A stretch of 57,819 nucleotides of DNA from Sedimentisphaerales bacterium. GTDB lineage: Bacteria > Planctomycetota > Phycisphaerae > Sedimentisphaerales > SG8-4. The notes beneath the pieces were generated by a model that worked only from the letters and a program-made list of their open reading frames with translations, was not told where the DNA came from and made no database searches. Positions within the stretch are counted from its first letter, which is position 1, and every line of letters begins with the position of its first letter. The DNA is taken from assembly GCA_016928975.1 (NCBI GenBank), contig JAFGJR010000119.1, forward strand, positions 1-57,819, written 5' to 3'. Positions 6,633 through 13,933 of the stretch are shown piece by piece. The position numbers and the translations under genes are program-made.

Positions 6633-8789
6633 TCAGAATTCGCAGACGCCGCCGATGCAGCCACCGGCGTAATCAGTGTCGGCGGAGATGAAGTCGGGCA
6701 GCTCGTCGTGCTGCAGGTCCTGTGCCTCGCTCACGGACAGGACCTGATCGGACTTCGATCCGTAGCGATAGATCGTGATGCCCTTGCACTTGAGGCGATG
6801 CGCCTCCAGGTAGATCTCGCGGACATCCTCGACCGTCGCGTCAGCAGGCAGGTTGATCGTCTTGGACACCGCGTTGTCCGTGTGCTTCTGGAAGGCGGCC
6901 TGAATCTCCAGGTGCTGACGGGGCGACACGTCGAAGGCCGTCACGAAAAGTCTCTTCACGTCATCGGGAATGCCTTTGATGGTCGCCAAGGACGGGCGCC
7001 GGGCCACTTCCGCCAGTAGCTCGCGGCTGTGGAAGCCCCGGTCGGTGGCCACCTTCTCGAACAGCGGATTCGTCTCGAACAGCCGGGTCCCCGACAGCAC
7101 GTTGCGAACGAAGCTGACGGCGAACAGAGGCTCGATCCCGCTGGAGCAGCCGGCGATGATGCTGATCGTGCCGGTCGGTGCGATCGTGTTCACGGTGGCG
7201 TTGCGCAGCTTGCGGCGACCACCGGCATAGATCGAGGCTTTGAAGTTCGGGAACTCCCCTCGCTGCCGCGCGAGCGACTCGGAGGCGGCGAGCGACTCCT
7301 TGTGGACGAATCGCATGAGCCTGGCCGCGAACGAGACCGCATCCGGCGCGGTGTATGGGATCCCCAGCCGGATGAGCAGATCGGCAAACCCCATGACGCC
7401 GAGCCCGACCTTGCGGTTGCCCAGCGTCGCGGCACGAATGGAGTCGAGCGGATAGTTGTTGACGTCGACCACGTCGTCGAGGAATCGCACGCCCCAGTGA
7501 ATCGTGTCGCGGAGCTTGTTCCAGTCCACGACCGCCCCGCCGGTCTCGCCGTCGCCGCCGGCATCCTTCGTCATCCTGTCGAGATTGATCGAGGCCAGGA
7601 TACAGCTCTCGTGCGGCAGCAAGGGGACTTCGCCGCATGGATTCGTCGCCTCGATTGCACCCACGTGCGGCGTCGGGTTCCTGCGGTTGATCTCGTCGAG
7701 GAAGATGAGCCCGGGGTCGCCCGTCCGCCAGGCGGCGTTGACGATCAGGTCGAAGAGGGAACGGGCGCCAAGCTGCTTGACGCTCTCGCCTGTTCGCGGG
7801 TTCACCAGGCGGAAGGACCGGTTGTCGGCGATGGCTCGCATGAACCTGTCCGTGGCGCCGACGGAGAGATTGAAGTTCCGGAACGCATCGGAGCCCACCT
7901 TCGCCTCAATGAAGCTCACAATGTCGGGGTGGTCGCAGCGGAGCACGCCCATGTTGGCGCCACGGCGCCGGCCGCCCTGGACGATAACCTCGGTGGCCTT
8001 GTCGAAGATGCTCATGAAGGAGATCGGGCCGGAGGCACGTCCGTTGGTCGAGCCGACGAGATCGCCCCGGGGGCGCAGACGCGAGAAGCCAAAGCCGGTG
8101 CCGCCGCCGGTCTGGTGGATGCGCGCCATGTCGGCCAGCGAGCTGAAGATGCCCTCGACCGAATCCTCGACGGGCAGCACGAAGCATGCGGAGAGCTGGC
8201 CGAGGCGCGTTCCCGCGTTCATCAGGGTCGGCGAGTTCGGCACGAACTCGCGATTGCGCATCATGCGGTAGAACCGGTCCTCGATGTCCTCGACGCTCGA
8301 TTCGGAGTCGTAGTTGGCCTCTGCCTGCGCCACGTGGTGCGCCACTCTGCGGAACAGCTCACTCGGCGTCTCCACGATCCGCCGGTTCTCATCCTTGAGC
8401 AGATACCGCCTCTTGAGGACCTCGACGGTGTTGATGGGCAGCTTGAGATCGTCCTTGAGTCCCAGGGCCGTCTTGGCAAAGCGCTCCTGCGATTTTCGCT
8501 CGCGATAGAGGATGTAGCTTTTGGCGATATTGCTGTACCCTTCGCTCATCAGGGCGGTCTCGACGGTGTCCTGGATGTTCTCGATGTGGGGTGTTTTGCC
8601 CTTGTATTGCTGGGCCAGCCGGTCAAGGACGGCCTCCGTCACCCGCCGGGCAACGACCCGGGCACGGTGCTCGTCGCGCAGAACCTCCAGCGCCGCCGCC
8701 GCAATCGCTCGCTCAATCTTGGAGGCATCGAATCCGACGATGGACCCGTCTCTCTTTCGGACCCTCTCCGGCACCGTCTGCATCGCCAT
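6633..8789 (-). CDS. nrdJ: Adenosylcobalamin-dependent (class II) ribonucleoside-diphosphate reductase
   Basis: This enzyme reduces ribonucleotides to deoxyribonucleotides using coenzyme B12 to start the thiyl radical. The 718-residue protein has an N-terminal ATP-cone (residues about 7-100, with VRKRDGSIVGFDASKI). It is followed by the reductase barrel: redox Cys at 202 (QLSACFVLPV), the GGGTGFGFSRLRPRG and GRRRGANMGVLR segments, and the catalytic N-x-C-x-E triad at 383-387 (NPCGE). The APTGTISIIAGCSSGIEP block follows, and a C-terminal CIGGVCEF Cys pair acts as the reductant tail. The absence of an NrdB-type partner beside it fits class II. No B12 riboswitch was seen in the 125 bases upstream. 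It is convergent with the pilT-like gene. Confidence 0.93.
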   Translation of the reverse strand: MAMQTVPERVRKRDGSIVGFDASKIERAIAAAALEVLRDEHRARVVARRVTEAVLDRLAQQYKGKTPHIENIQDTVETALMSEGYSNIAKSYILYRERKSQERFAKTALGLKDDLKLPINTVEVLKRRYLLKDENRRIVETPSELFRRVAHHVAQAEANYDSESSVEDIEDRFYRMMRNREFVPNSPTLMNAGTRLGQLSACFVLPVEDSVEGIFSSLADMARIHQTGGGTGFGFSRLRPRGDLVGSTNGRASGPISFMSIFDKATEVIVQGGRRRGANMGVLRCDHPDIVSFIEAKVGSDAFRNFNLSVGATDRFMRAIADNRSFRLVNPRTGESVKQLGARSLFDLIVNAAWRTGDPGLIFLDEINRRNPTPHVGAIEATNPCGEVPLLPHESCILASINLDRMTKDAGGDGETGGAVVDWNKLRDTIHWGVRFLDDVVDVNNYPLDSIRAATLGNRKVGLGVMGFADLLIRLGIPYTAPDAVSFAARLMRFVHKESLAASESLARQRGEFPNFKASIYAGGRRKLRNATVNTIAPTGTISIIAGCSSGIEPLFAVSFVRNVLSGTRLFETNPLFEKVATDRGFHSRELLAEVARRPSLATIKGIPDDVKRLFVTAFDVSPRQHLEIQAAFQKHTDNAVSKTINLPADATVEDVREIYLEAHRLKCKGITIYRYGSKSDQVLSVSEAQDLQHDELPDFISADTDYAGGCIGGVCEF

Positions 8790-8914
8790 GGCTCATTCCT
8801 CACTCAACTCAGCTCATAGAACCACCCACGTTCGACAGGCATACGAAATGTACTCGCGCGCCGGTTCTTGGGGAGGACACAACCGCCCCCCGTCCTGCCG
8901 ATGGAGGACCCCGG

Positions 8915-9451
8915 CTACTTGTCTCCGCTTTTCGACTGCCGGCAGACGTAGACAAATGCCGGCGGGAAGTTCCGCGGCACGAATCTCAACTTCACCTCGG
9001 AGAAGTGCCGCCGGATCTCTCTGCTGAGCACCGGTGTGTATTGCAGTTGGACATACTTCCCCGACTTGCCGGAGATGGCCAGAATCTGCTCGACCGCCCG
9101 CCTGCTAAACAGGGTCAGGGGCAGTCCCGATACGACACAGTCCGGGCTGTTCACGTACCGTTCACAATTCTGGGCATCATCATTGATGACACGCAATCTG
9201 GGATCGCCGATTTGCTCGAGGCACCGGCAGAAACTTGGATTGATCTCGAAACAGGTCAGGCTGCCATCGGCGGGCAGCTCCTTCAGGATTTCCCTGGTGA
9301 CCGGCCCGGTGCCCGCTCCGAACTCGATGACCCGTCTGCTGCCTCGAGTTTCCTCGGCCATCCTCCGGGCGAGGGTCCTGCCACTCTCGGTGAACGTTCC
9401 GCATTGCTTCGGATGCCGGAGAAATTGCCTGGCGAAACGCAGACTCATCAT
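8915..9451 (-). CDS. Class I SAM methyltransferase (phospholipid N-methyltransferase/KsgA-like)
   Basis: This 178-residue protein has the SAM motif VIEFGAGTGPVTREIL at residues about 37-52, the acidic ribose-binding segment CFEINPSFC and the later VSGLPLTLFS. The last recalls the catalytic NLPY-like motif of phospholipid methyltransferases of the PmtA type and of rRNA adenine dimethylases. Its small size and the LQYTPVLSREIRR segment favour a phosphatidylethanolamine or other lipid N-methyltransferase over an rRNA enzyme, but this is inference. The open frame extends far upstream. The start is placed at tandem ATGs at 9448-9451 because conserved sequence begins there, AAGGA lies just upstream, and the extension crosses the divergent promoter region. 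Confidence 0.65.
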   Translation of the reverse strand: MMSLRFARQFLRHPKQCGTFTESGRTLARRMAEETRGSRRVIEFGAGTGPVTREILKELPADGSLTCFEINPSFCRCLEQIGDPRLRVINDDAQNCERYVNSPDCVVSGLPLTLFSRRAVEQILAISGKSGKYVQLQYTPVLSREIRRHFSEVKLRFVPRNFPPAFVYVCRQSKSGDK

Positions 9452-9633
9452 ATCACGGCCTCTGTCCTTAGAAACGATCGCGTACCTTCTACCATAAGAG
9501 ATATGACGGATGACCGTCAAGAGGTTTGTCGATTTGTTGTGGCCCCGGGGTCCGACAGGACTTCTGCAAGCGGGTTCCCTCGAGGGAGAAGCCCTGCCTC
9601 CACTGTGGACAGGCCCACTTTTTATCAAGACCC

Positions 9634-9662
9634 TTGACCGAAAACACGATATGAAGTATATG
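9634..9662 (+). promoter_or_regulatory. Putative sigma70 promoter of the export-lipoprotein operon
   Basis: TTGACC (9634-9639), exactly 17 bases, then TATATG (9657-9662). The start site would be near 9669, leaving a leader of about 78 bases before the GTG at 9747. It lies in the 295-base divergent gap. Confidence 0.55.
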
Positions 9663-9746
9663 CGTGTGGGTGCCGGCTGCGCATCGTATGCCAGAGGGCG
9701 CACACGCCAGAAACAGTCCGATAAGTCCAAGAAAAGGAGATCGACG

Positions 9747-10520
9747 GTGAGCTGGCTAAAGAAACTCGGCACCGCGTTGCTACTGGCGTCTATCGGTTTA
9801 CTGGCAGGGTGTCTTGCCAAGGATGAGAACATACAGTTCTTTGCCAAGCCGTACGAAGTGGACGTGACCGCGGAGGACTACGTGCTGTTGCCTCCGGACG
9901 AGATCGAGGTGCATTGCGCTCAGGTTCCGGAGGTTCACCTGCAACGTCAGCGGATACGTCCCGACGGCAAGGTCAGCTTCGAAGGGCTCGGGGAGATCGA
10001 CGTGGCCGGCAAGACGCCGGCGCAGGTCGCCAATGTGCTCAAGGAGAAGATCGCCCAGTTGTACTCGGTGCCGGGCGATCATCCGGTCGACGTGCGCATC
10101 TCGGCCTACGGGAGCAAGGTCATTTACGTGGTGGGACAGGTATCGCGCCCCGGGCCGATGAACTACACCGGACGCGACAGTGTGCTGACGGCCCTGGCCG
10201 CCACTCAGCCCAACCCCATGGCCTGGGAGGAGATCGTACAGGTGATCCGGCCATCCGCCACCGAGAAGGATGGGGCGAAGATATTCACTGCGGATTACAG
10301 GAAGATGACAGAGCAAGGCGACACGCGCAAGAACGTGCTGCTCCAGGATGGGGACATCATCTTCGTCCCGCCGACCATCCCGGCGGCCATCGGAATGCTG
10401 ATCGAGGAGTTCATTTCGCCCGTGGCTCGGGCCTTCTACGGCTGGTACCTGATCTCGAACCCGCCGACCCAGACGGGGCAGGGTTACACGCCGGTCGGTG
10501 GCGGGTACTGGGGCAGATAA
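9747..10520 (+). CDS. Wza/KpsD-type polysaccharide export lipoprotein
   Basis: This 257-residue protein begins at a GTG with AAAAGGAG 7 bases upstream; the open frame reaches back to 9510, but the signal peptide begins only here. The lipobox LLAGC gives a lipidated Cys at about residue 21. The Poly_export domain follows (YVLLPPDEIEVHC, IRPDGKVSFEGLGEIDVAGKT), then an SLBB-like region (YVVGQVSRPGPMNYTG). The C-terminal FVPPTIPAAIGMLIEEF segment is where Wza-like proteins have their membrane-spanning helix. Family role: a multimeric outer-membrane channel for capsule or exopolysaccharide, working with a Wzc-type kinase; a candidate partner is encoded at 19909-22233. Confidence 0.88.
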   Translation: MSWLKKLGTALLLASIGLLAGCLAKDENIQFFAKPYEVDVTAEDYVLLPPDEIEVHCAQVPEVHLQRQRIRPDGKVSFEGLGEIDVAGKTPAQVANVLKEKIAQLYSVPGDHPVDVRISAYGSKVIYVVGQVSRPGPMNYTGRDSVLTALAATQPNPMAWEEIVQVIRPSATEKDGAKIFTADYRKMTEQGDTRKNVLLQDGDIIFVPPTIPAAIGMLIEEFISPVARAFYGWYLISNPPTQTGQGYTPVGGGYWGR

Positions 10521-10569
10521 GACCAGGATCGCGGATCGCGGGCGCCGCGCAGGGCCTGGAGGACGACGC

Positions 10570-11379
10570 ATGACGGCAAGGCGTGGCTTGAAGCTGACTC
10601 ATGTCGCCAGCACCATCTGGTTCGTCGTGTGCGTCGGATACATCCTTGTCTGGACGTTGCGCGAGCGAGGCTTCCAATGGTGGCTCATCTTCTCCCTGTC
10701 GGGCCACTCCGCCATCGCGATCTTCGTCCTGGTCAGTGTGTACCTGTTTGCGCTGGTCCGCGACATGAGCGGGACCCAGCAAATCCGGGTCGAGCATCCG
10801 TTCACCAGCACCCATTACTACATGGGCTTCTACGTGGCGGCTCCGCTGCTCGGCGGTCTGGCAGGCGTCTTCGGAATGATCGGCGCCGCCAATCTGAGCC
10901 GGTACATCCTGGGCATCGCCCTGGGGACGCTGGGAACGACGTTCTGCGTGTGGGTGGTGCTCGATCCGGTGATCGGGCTCATCGAGATGCTGCTGCCTCC
11001 CAGCCGCCGCCACCGCAGCGAGCGACTGGCTCAAGCGGAGGCGGAACGGAAGGCTCGCCAGGAGAAACGGGACAGGCTGCTGGCGGACGCGGCGAACAAA
11101 GAAGAGCGAGAGCACGAGCGGTGGCGACAGATCTTGCAGCCCGAGGCACAGCGTCTTGCCGCCCTCCTGACGGACGACGCGCCCGGCGGCACCGTGCAAC
11201 AGGAGGCAGTGGACATCGGTGCGCGTGCCTGGCACCTCGGAGGACTCAGTTGCATGCGACAGTTGCGGGAGATGGCGCTGGCGATGGTGGCCGAACGAAC
11301 TGGTCCCGCAAGAACCACCGACTATGTGTCCTACTGGTGGGACGGGATCGGGGACTGGCGAAGGCCTTCCCTGGACTGA
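10570..11379 (+). CDS. Uncharacterised four-helix membrane protein with coiled-coil tail
   Basis: I do not recognise this 269-residue protein. Four hydrophobic stretches are visible: about residues 14-30, 39-65, 85-107 and 112-140. The last continues into GLIEMLLPPSRR. Residues 145-200 are a highly charged, probably coiled-coil segment (RLAQAEAERKARQEKRDRLL), followed by a soluble C-terminal region with WHLGGLSCMRQLREMAL and YVSYWWDGIGDWR. The start is fixed by TGGAGG 7 bases before the ATG. It lies 49 bases downstream of the export lipoprotein and shares its promoter, so a role in polysaccharide secretion or its regulation is inferred from context only. Confidence 0.7.
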   Translation: MTARRGLKLTHVASTIWFVVCVGYILVWTLRERGFQWWLIFSLSGHSAIAIFVLVSVYLFALVRDMSGTQQIRVEHPFTSTHYYMGFYVAAPLLGGLAGVFGMIGAANLSRYILGIALGTLGTTFCVWVVLDPVIGLIEMLLPPSRRHRSERLAQAEAERKARQEKRDRLLADAANKEEREHERWRQILQPEAQRLAALLTDDAPGGTVQQEAVDIGARAWHLGGLSCMRQLREMALAMVAERTGPARTTDYVSYWWDGIGDWRRPSLD

Positions 11380-11436
11380 ATCCCCCCGCCGGTGCGCGGC
11401 TTGTCACGGCCAGCACCCGACGATCTCCCCCACACG

Positions 11437-11486
11437 GCAAGCAAGGGGAAGAATCGCATCCGTTCGATTCCTTCCCCCTGCCTTGC
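11437..11486. terminator. Imperfect dyad between convergent genes
   Basis: GCAAGCAAGGGGAAGAATCG (11437-11456) pairs imperfectly with the sequence ending CCTTGC at 11486, around a short loop. It lies in the 305-base gap between the end of the membrane-protein gene and the end of the first PEP-CTERM gene. There is no strong T-run, so a terminator role is only possible. Nothing else was recognised in 11380-11684. Confidence 0.3.
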
Positions 11487-11684
11487 AATCGCTTCTGTTA
11501 TCTCTTGAACGCTCACCCTTGGCGTGAGCGACGATTCAACTTATCGTCCTGACATGGACGACCAGCGTGGAGCCCGTCTCGCGCCGCAGTCGCTCCGATG
11601 ACGCCGGTCCGAGGGCACAGGAAGGAGGTCACTTCCCTGTGAGTCCCCTTCCTGACTTGCCCTTTCGTCCCATCACCTGCTCCC

Positions 11685-12281
11685 CTACAAGGCGTTGCGA
11701 CGTCGCAGCCAGCCAACCAGGCCGATGCCAACACTGGCAAGTAGAACGGCTTCCGGTGCCGGGACAGGCGACACGGACGTGTGGAACTCGTCCGACTGGT
11801 TTGACCTTCCCACCTGGAAGCCGATCGTGACGCTGTCGAGGGTGGCGAGGCCGGTAAGGTCCACACTGAACGGGAGGGAATTGTCGCTATTGATAGCCAC
11901 CCACGCACCGCTGTAGACCGTAGTGGCGCCGTCGGATGCAAACAACCTGTAGACCCAGTCCTGGTTATTGTCGTTGCAGATGACTAGGTCAAACGTGTCG
12001 AAGCCGGTCAGGTCGAAGGCCCCTTTGCCGACGCCGACGTACTCCAGCGTGCCGACACCACCGACATTGTCGGCGTGATAGCCAACGTCACCCTGCAGAC
12101 TGGCTGAACCGTAGGCAGCGCCCGGGCTGGTGAACACGCCGAAATCCGTGTAGTCGCCCACGCTGAACCCAGGCAGATCCGTGAACGACAGCAGATCAGC
12201 AACGGTCGGGGTGAATGTGGCGACGGCCCAGGCTGGCGAGCCAAGCGCGCACAGAATTAGCAGGAACAAAAACCGTTTCAT
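11685..12281 (-). CDS. PEP-CTERM-like exosortase substrate (VPAPEA variant)
   Basis: This 198-residue secreted protein has an N-terminal signal peptide (MKRFLFLLILCALGSPAWA) and a beta-rich middle region with no recognised family. The C-terminal tripartite sorting signal is VPAPEA, a hydrophobic helix of about 15 residues (LLASVGIGLVGW) and a basic end LRRRNAL. Family knowledge: exosortases cut such tails and attach the protein to the cell surface or exopolysaccharide. The motif is P-A-P-E instead of P-E-P, a variant I associate with planctomycetes. AAGGAG lies 8 bases before the ATG. The cognate enzyme is probably the exosortase fusion at 22251-24266. Confidence 0.8.
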   Translation of the reverse strand: MKRFLFLLILCALGSPAWAVATFTPTVADLLSFTDLPGFSVGDYTDFGVFTSPGAAYGSASLQGDVGYHADNVGGVGTLEYVGVGKGAFDLTGFDTFDLVICNDNNQDWVYRLFASDGATTVYSGAWVAINSDNSLPFSVDLTGLATLDSVTIGFQVGRSNQSDEFHTSVSPVPAPEAVLLASVGIGLVGWLRRRNAL

Positions 12282-12466
12282 CTATTTCTCCTTGTCGATG
12301 CTACAAGAATCGCAAATCCTTTTGTGAAAACCGGTCCTGGGGAGCCTCTGGCGGACCGCGGGCGAGCGCGGACCTCAGGAAGTAAATATGGTATGCAAAT
12401 GGCTCGCGCCTGTGGGGATATCCGAAAGACTTGGTCTCGGTCAGGGAAGAACGGATGCGACGTGCA

Positions 12467-12490
12467 GCGCCTGGCACGACGGCCAGGCGC
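12467..12490. repeat. Perfect 9-bp inverted repeat (possible operator or RNA hairpin)
   Basis: GCGCCTGGC (12467-12475) and GCCAGGCGC (12482-12490) are exact reverse complements with a 6-base loop, 186 bases upstream of the PEP-CTERM gene start. No T-run follows on either strand. Confidence 0.5.
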
Positions 12491-12752
12491 GTAAGCCGTC
12501 TACAGACAGCCGCGACGTTCATCGCGCCTGTCGAGACGCTGCCACACTCCTTTCTGGTGAGCAAGAACTGGGGTCCCCAGCCGAGAGACATCTCCCATCT
12601 CCTGTCTGCTCACCCTCCTCACTCCGTTATCGTTGTGTGGTAGATCGCGACCCCGGAAACCGGCCGCCAACCACCTCCTGCTACTCTGATGACGATCATC
12701 TTACAAGGCCCTGTCCGACCGTCAACCGAAATCACGAAAAACGCAAAAAAGC

Positions 12753-12788
12753 AAAAAAAAGCGGGGCAGACTTGAAGGCCTGCTCCGC
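12753..12788 (-). terminator. Rho-independent terminator after the second PEP-CTERM gene
   Basis: On the minus strand GCGGAGCAG (12788-12780) pairs with CTGCCCCGC (12769-12761), one G-U pair in nine, with a 10-base loop. Eight T residues (12760-12753) follow. It ends the 12822-13406 transcript 34 bases past the stop. Confidence 0.88.
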
Positions 12789-12821
12789 GTGTGCTCACCT
12801 GACTTCATGCTGCAGCCAATG

Positions 12822-13406
12822 CTACAGGCACTGATGTCTCCTGAGCCAGCCAATGACAGCCGTGCCGATGCCAGCCAGCACCAATCCGGCGGGAGCCGGA
12901 ACAACCGGCGGCGGTAGTATCCAGTCATAGGTCACGCTGAGCTTCGACGAGTTCAAAATGAAGTTCGCGCCCAGATCGCCACTGGGGATAGCCTGTACTA
13001 CGAGTACGCCATCCAGCACAAGCGCATCCAGGGTGCCGTCATCCGGCGCGACGAACGTCGTTATGGTCGTCTGCTCCAGCCCGGGCGCTTGAGTGACCAG
13101 ATTGCCCGCCGCGACCCCATCAACTGTGATCCCTATCGGCACGTCGATGCTGTACCCGGTAATCGTCAGACTCCCAGCCAGAAGATCCAGGGTGGCACCG
13201 GGGACCGGCGGGGCGCCGTAGTCCACCGTGTGGGTCCACGTGTAGTTCCCCTGAAAGACCCAATGCCAGGAGCCAAACGTATTGGCGGGACTGACGTTGA
13301 TAGGGGTGGTGTCCTCTACTGTGGTGGGAGCCGCGTTGACCATGCCCACCGTCAGCAGCAGACACCCTGCTATTAGTAATCTCCACACAACACCTCCGTA
13401 CTTCAT
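12822..13406 (-). CDS. PEP-CTERM-like exosortase substrate (VPAPAG variant)
   Basis: This 194-residue secreted protein has a signal peptide (about residues 8-26, ending VNAAP), a beta-rich domain without a recognised family and a C-terminal tail VVPAPAG-LVLAGIGTAVIGWLRRHQCL. The tail has the tripartite layout of the neighbouring 11685-12281 protein but lacks any Glu in the motif. The two proteins share the tail but little of the body. The ATG at 13406 has no good ribosome site. GGAGGT lies just upstream of an in-frame GTG at 13388, which also gives a cleaner signal peptide, so the start is uncertain. It has its own strong terminator and is therefore a single-gene transcript. Confidence 0.75.
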   Translation of the reverse strand: MKYGGVVWRLLIAGCLLLTVGMVNAAPTTVEDTTPINVSPANTFGSWHWVFQGNYTWTHTVDYGAPPVPGATLDLLAGSLTITGYSIDVPIGITVDGVAAGNLVTQAPGLEQTTITTFVAPDDGTLDALVLDGVLVVQAIPSGDLGANFILNSSKLSVTYDWILPPPVVPAPAGLVLAGIGTAVIGWLRRHQCL

Positions 13407-13933
13407 CTCTGGTTCAGATCCGGCTGTTCCCTCTGCGGTTTGCGGCCTCGGCGACGCGGGGAATCAAAGTCTCCCGCGACGACCGAGTTCCTTCGCACGC
13501 GCGACGTGTCCGGAACGATCCGAATCTGACTTTTTCAGCGCAGTCATGCTCGTCAAATCCTGCCTCTTCACCGCCGGGAAGGCCGCATCACCCGACGACA
13601 AAGGCGTTCTCGCACTCCTTTGTGCTGGTCCTAACGCATGCTACTGTGTTCCACGCACCTACACCCAGATGCTGTGGTGGACAATCCTGTGGCAGCGCTA
13701 CGTTCTCGACGAAGGGACCCTGCGCGCACCGGCCCTTGTCCGGAACGTGTCACAGAGGGGAGTGTGTGGCAGGGTGACGGACAGCGTCTGCGCATTCCAT
13801 GTGCCCGTCGGGGGATACCCCGCGTGTGATATGAGAGGACAAGGAAAGGGACCGGGAGGTCCGATAGGGAGTGGACTTGGGGTCGTGAAACCCGGTGGAG
13901 GGGAATGGTCGCTGCCGGACGTGTGGCCCGGGA
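13407..13933. other. Noncoding stretch between PEP-CTERM gene and TPR gene
   Basis: About 530 bases separate the start of the minus-strand PEP-CTERM gene from the end of the minus-strand TPR gene. It should contain the promoter of the former and the transcript end of the latter. I saw no convincing -10/-35 pair, terminator, RNA gene or conserved protein. Confidence 0.4.

Larger units (their letters stand above)
12282..12821. other. 540-base noncoding stretch with hairpins between two PEP-CTERM genes
   Basis: This contains the terminator of the upstream gene (12753-12788), a perfect 9-bp hairpin (12467-12490), and a small palindrome CTGGGGTCCCCAG near 12570-12585. The start of the 11685-12281 gene lies at its left end, so its promoter should be here, but no strong -35/-10 pair was found. 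No convincing gene. Confidence 0.5.

Noticed and set aside
7029..8819. Plus-strand 596-codon frame
   Set aside because: Fully antisense to the class II ribonucleotide reductase; no recognisable domain.
8790..8914. Cobalamin riboswitch upstream of the B12-dependent reductase
   Set aside because: The gap is only about 125 bases and no B12-box-like sequence was found.
12282..13520. Sigma54 (-24/-12) promoters for the PEP-CTERM genes, as known in proteobacterial exosortase systems
   Set aside because: No GG-N10-GC pattern at suitable positions was convincing on the minus strand.
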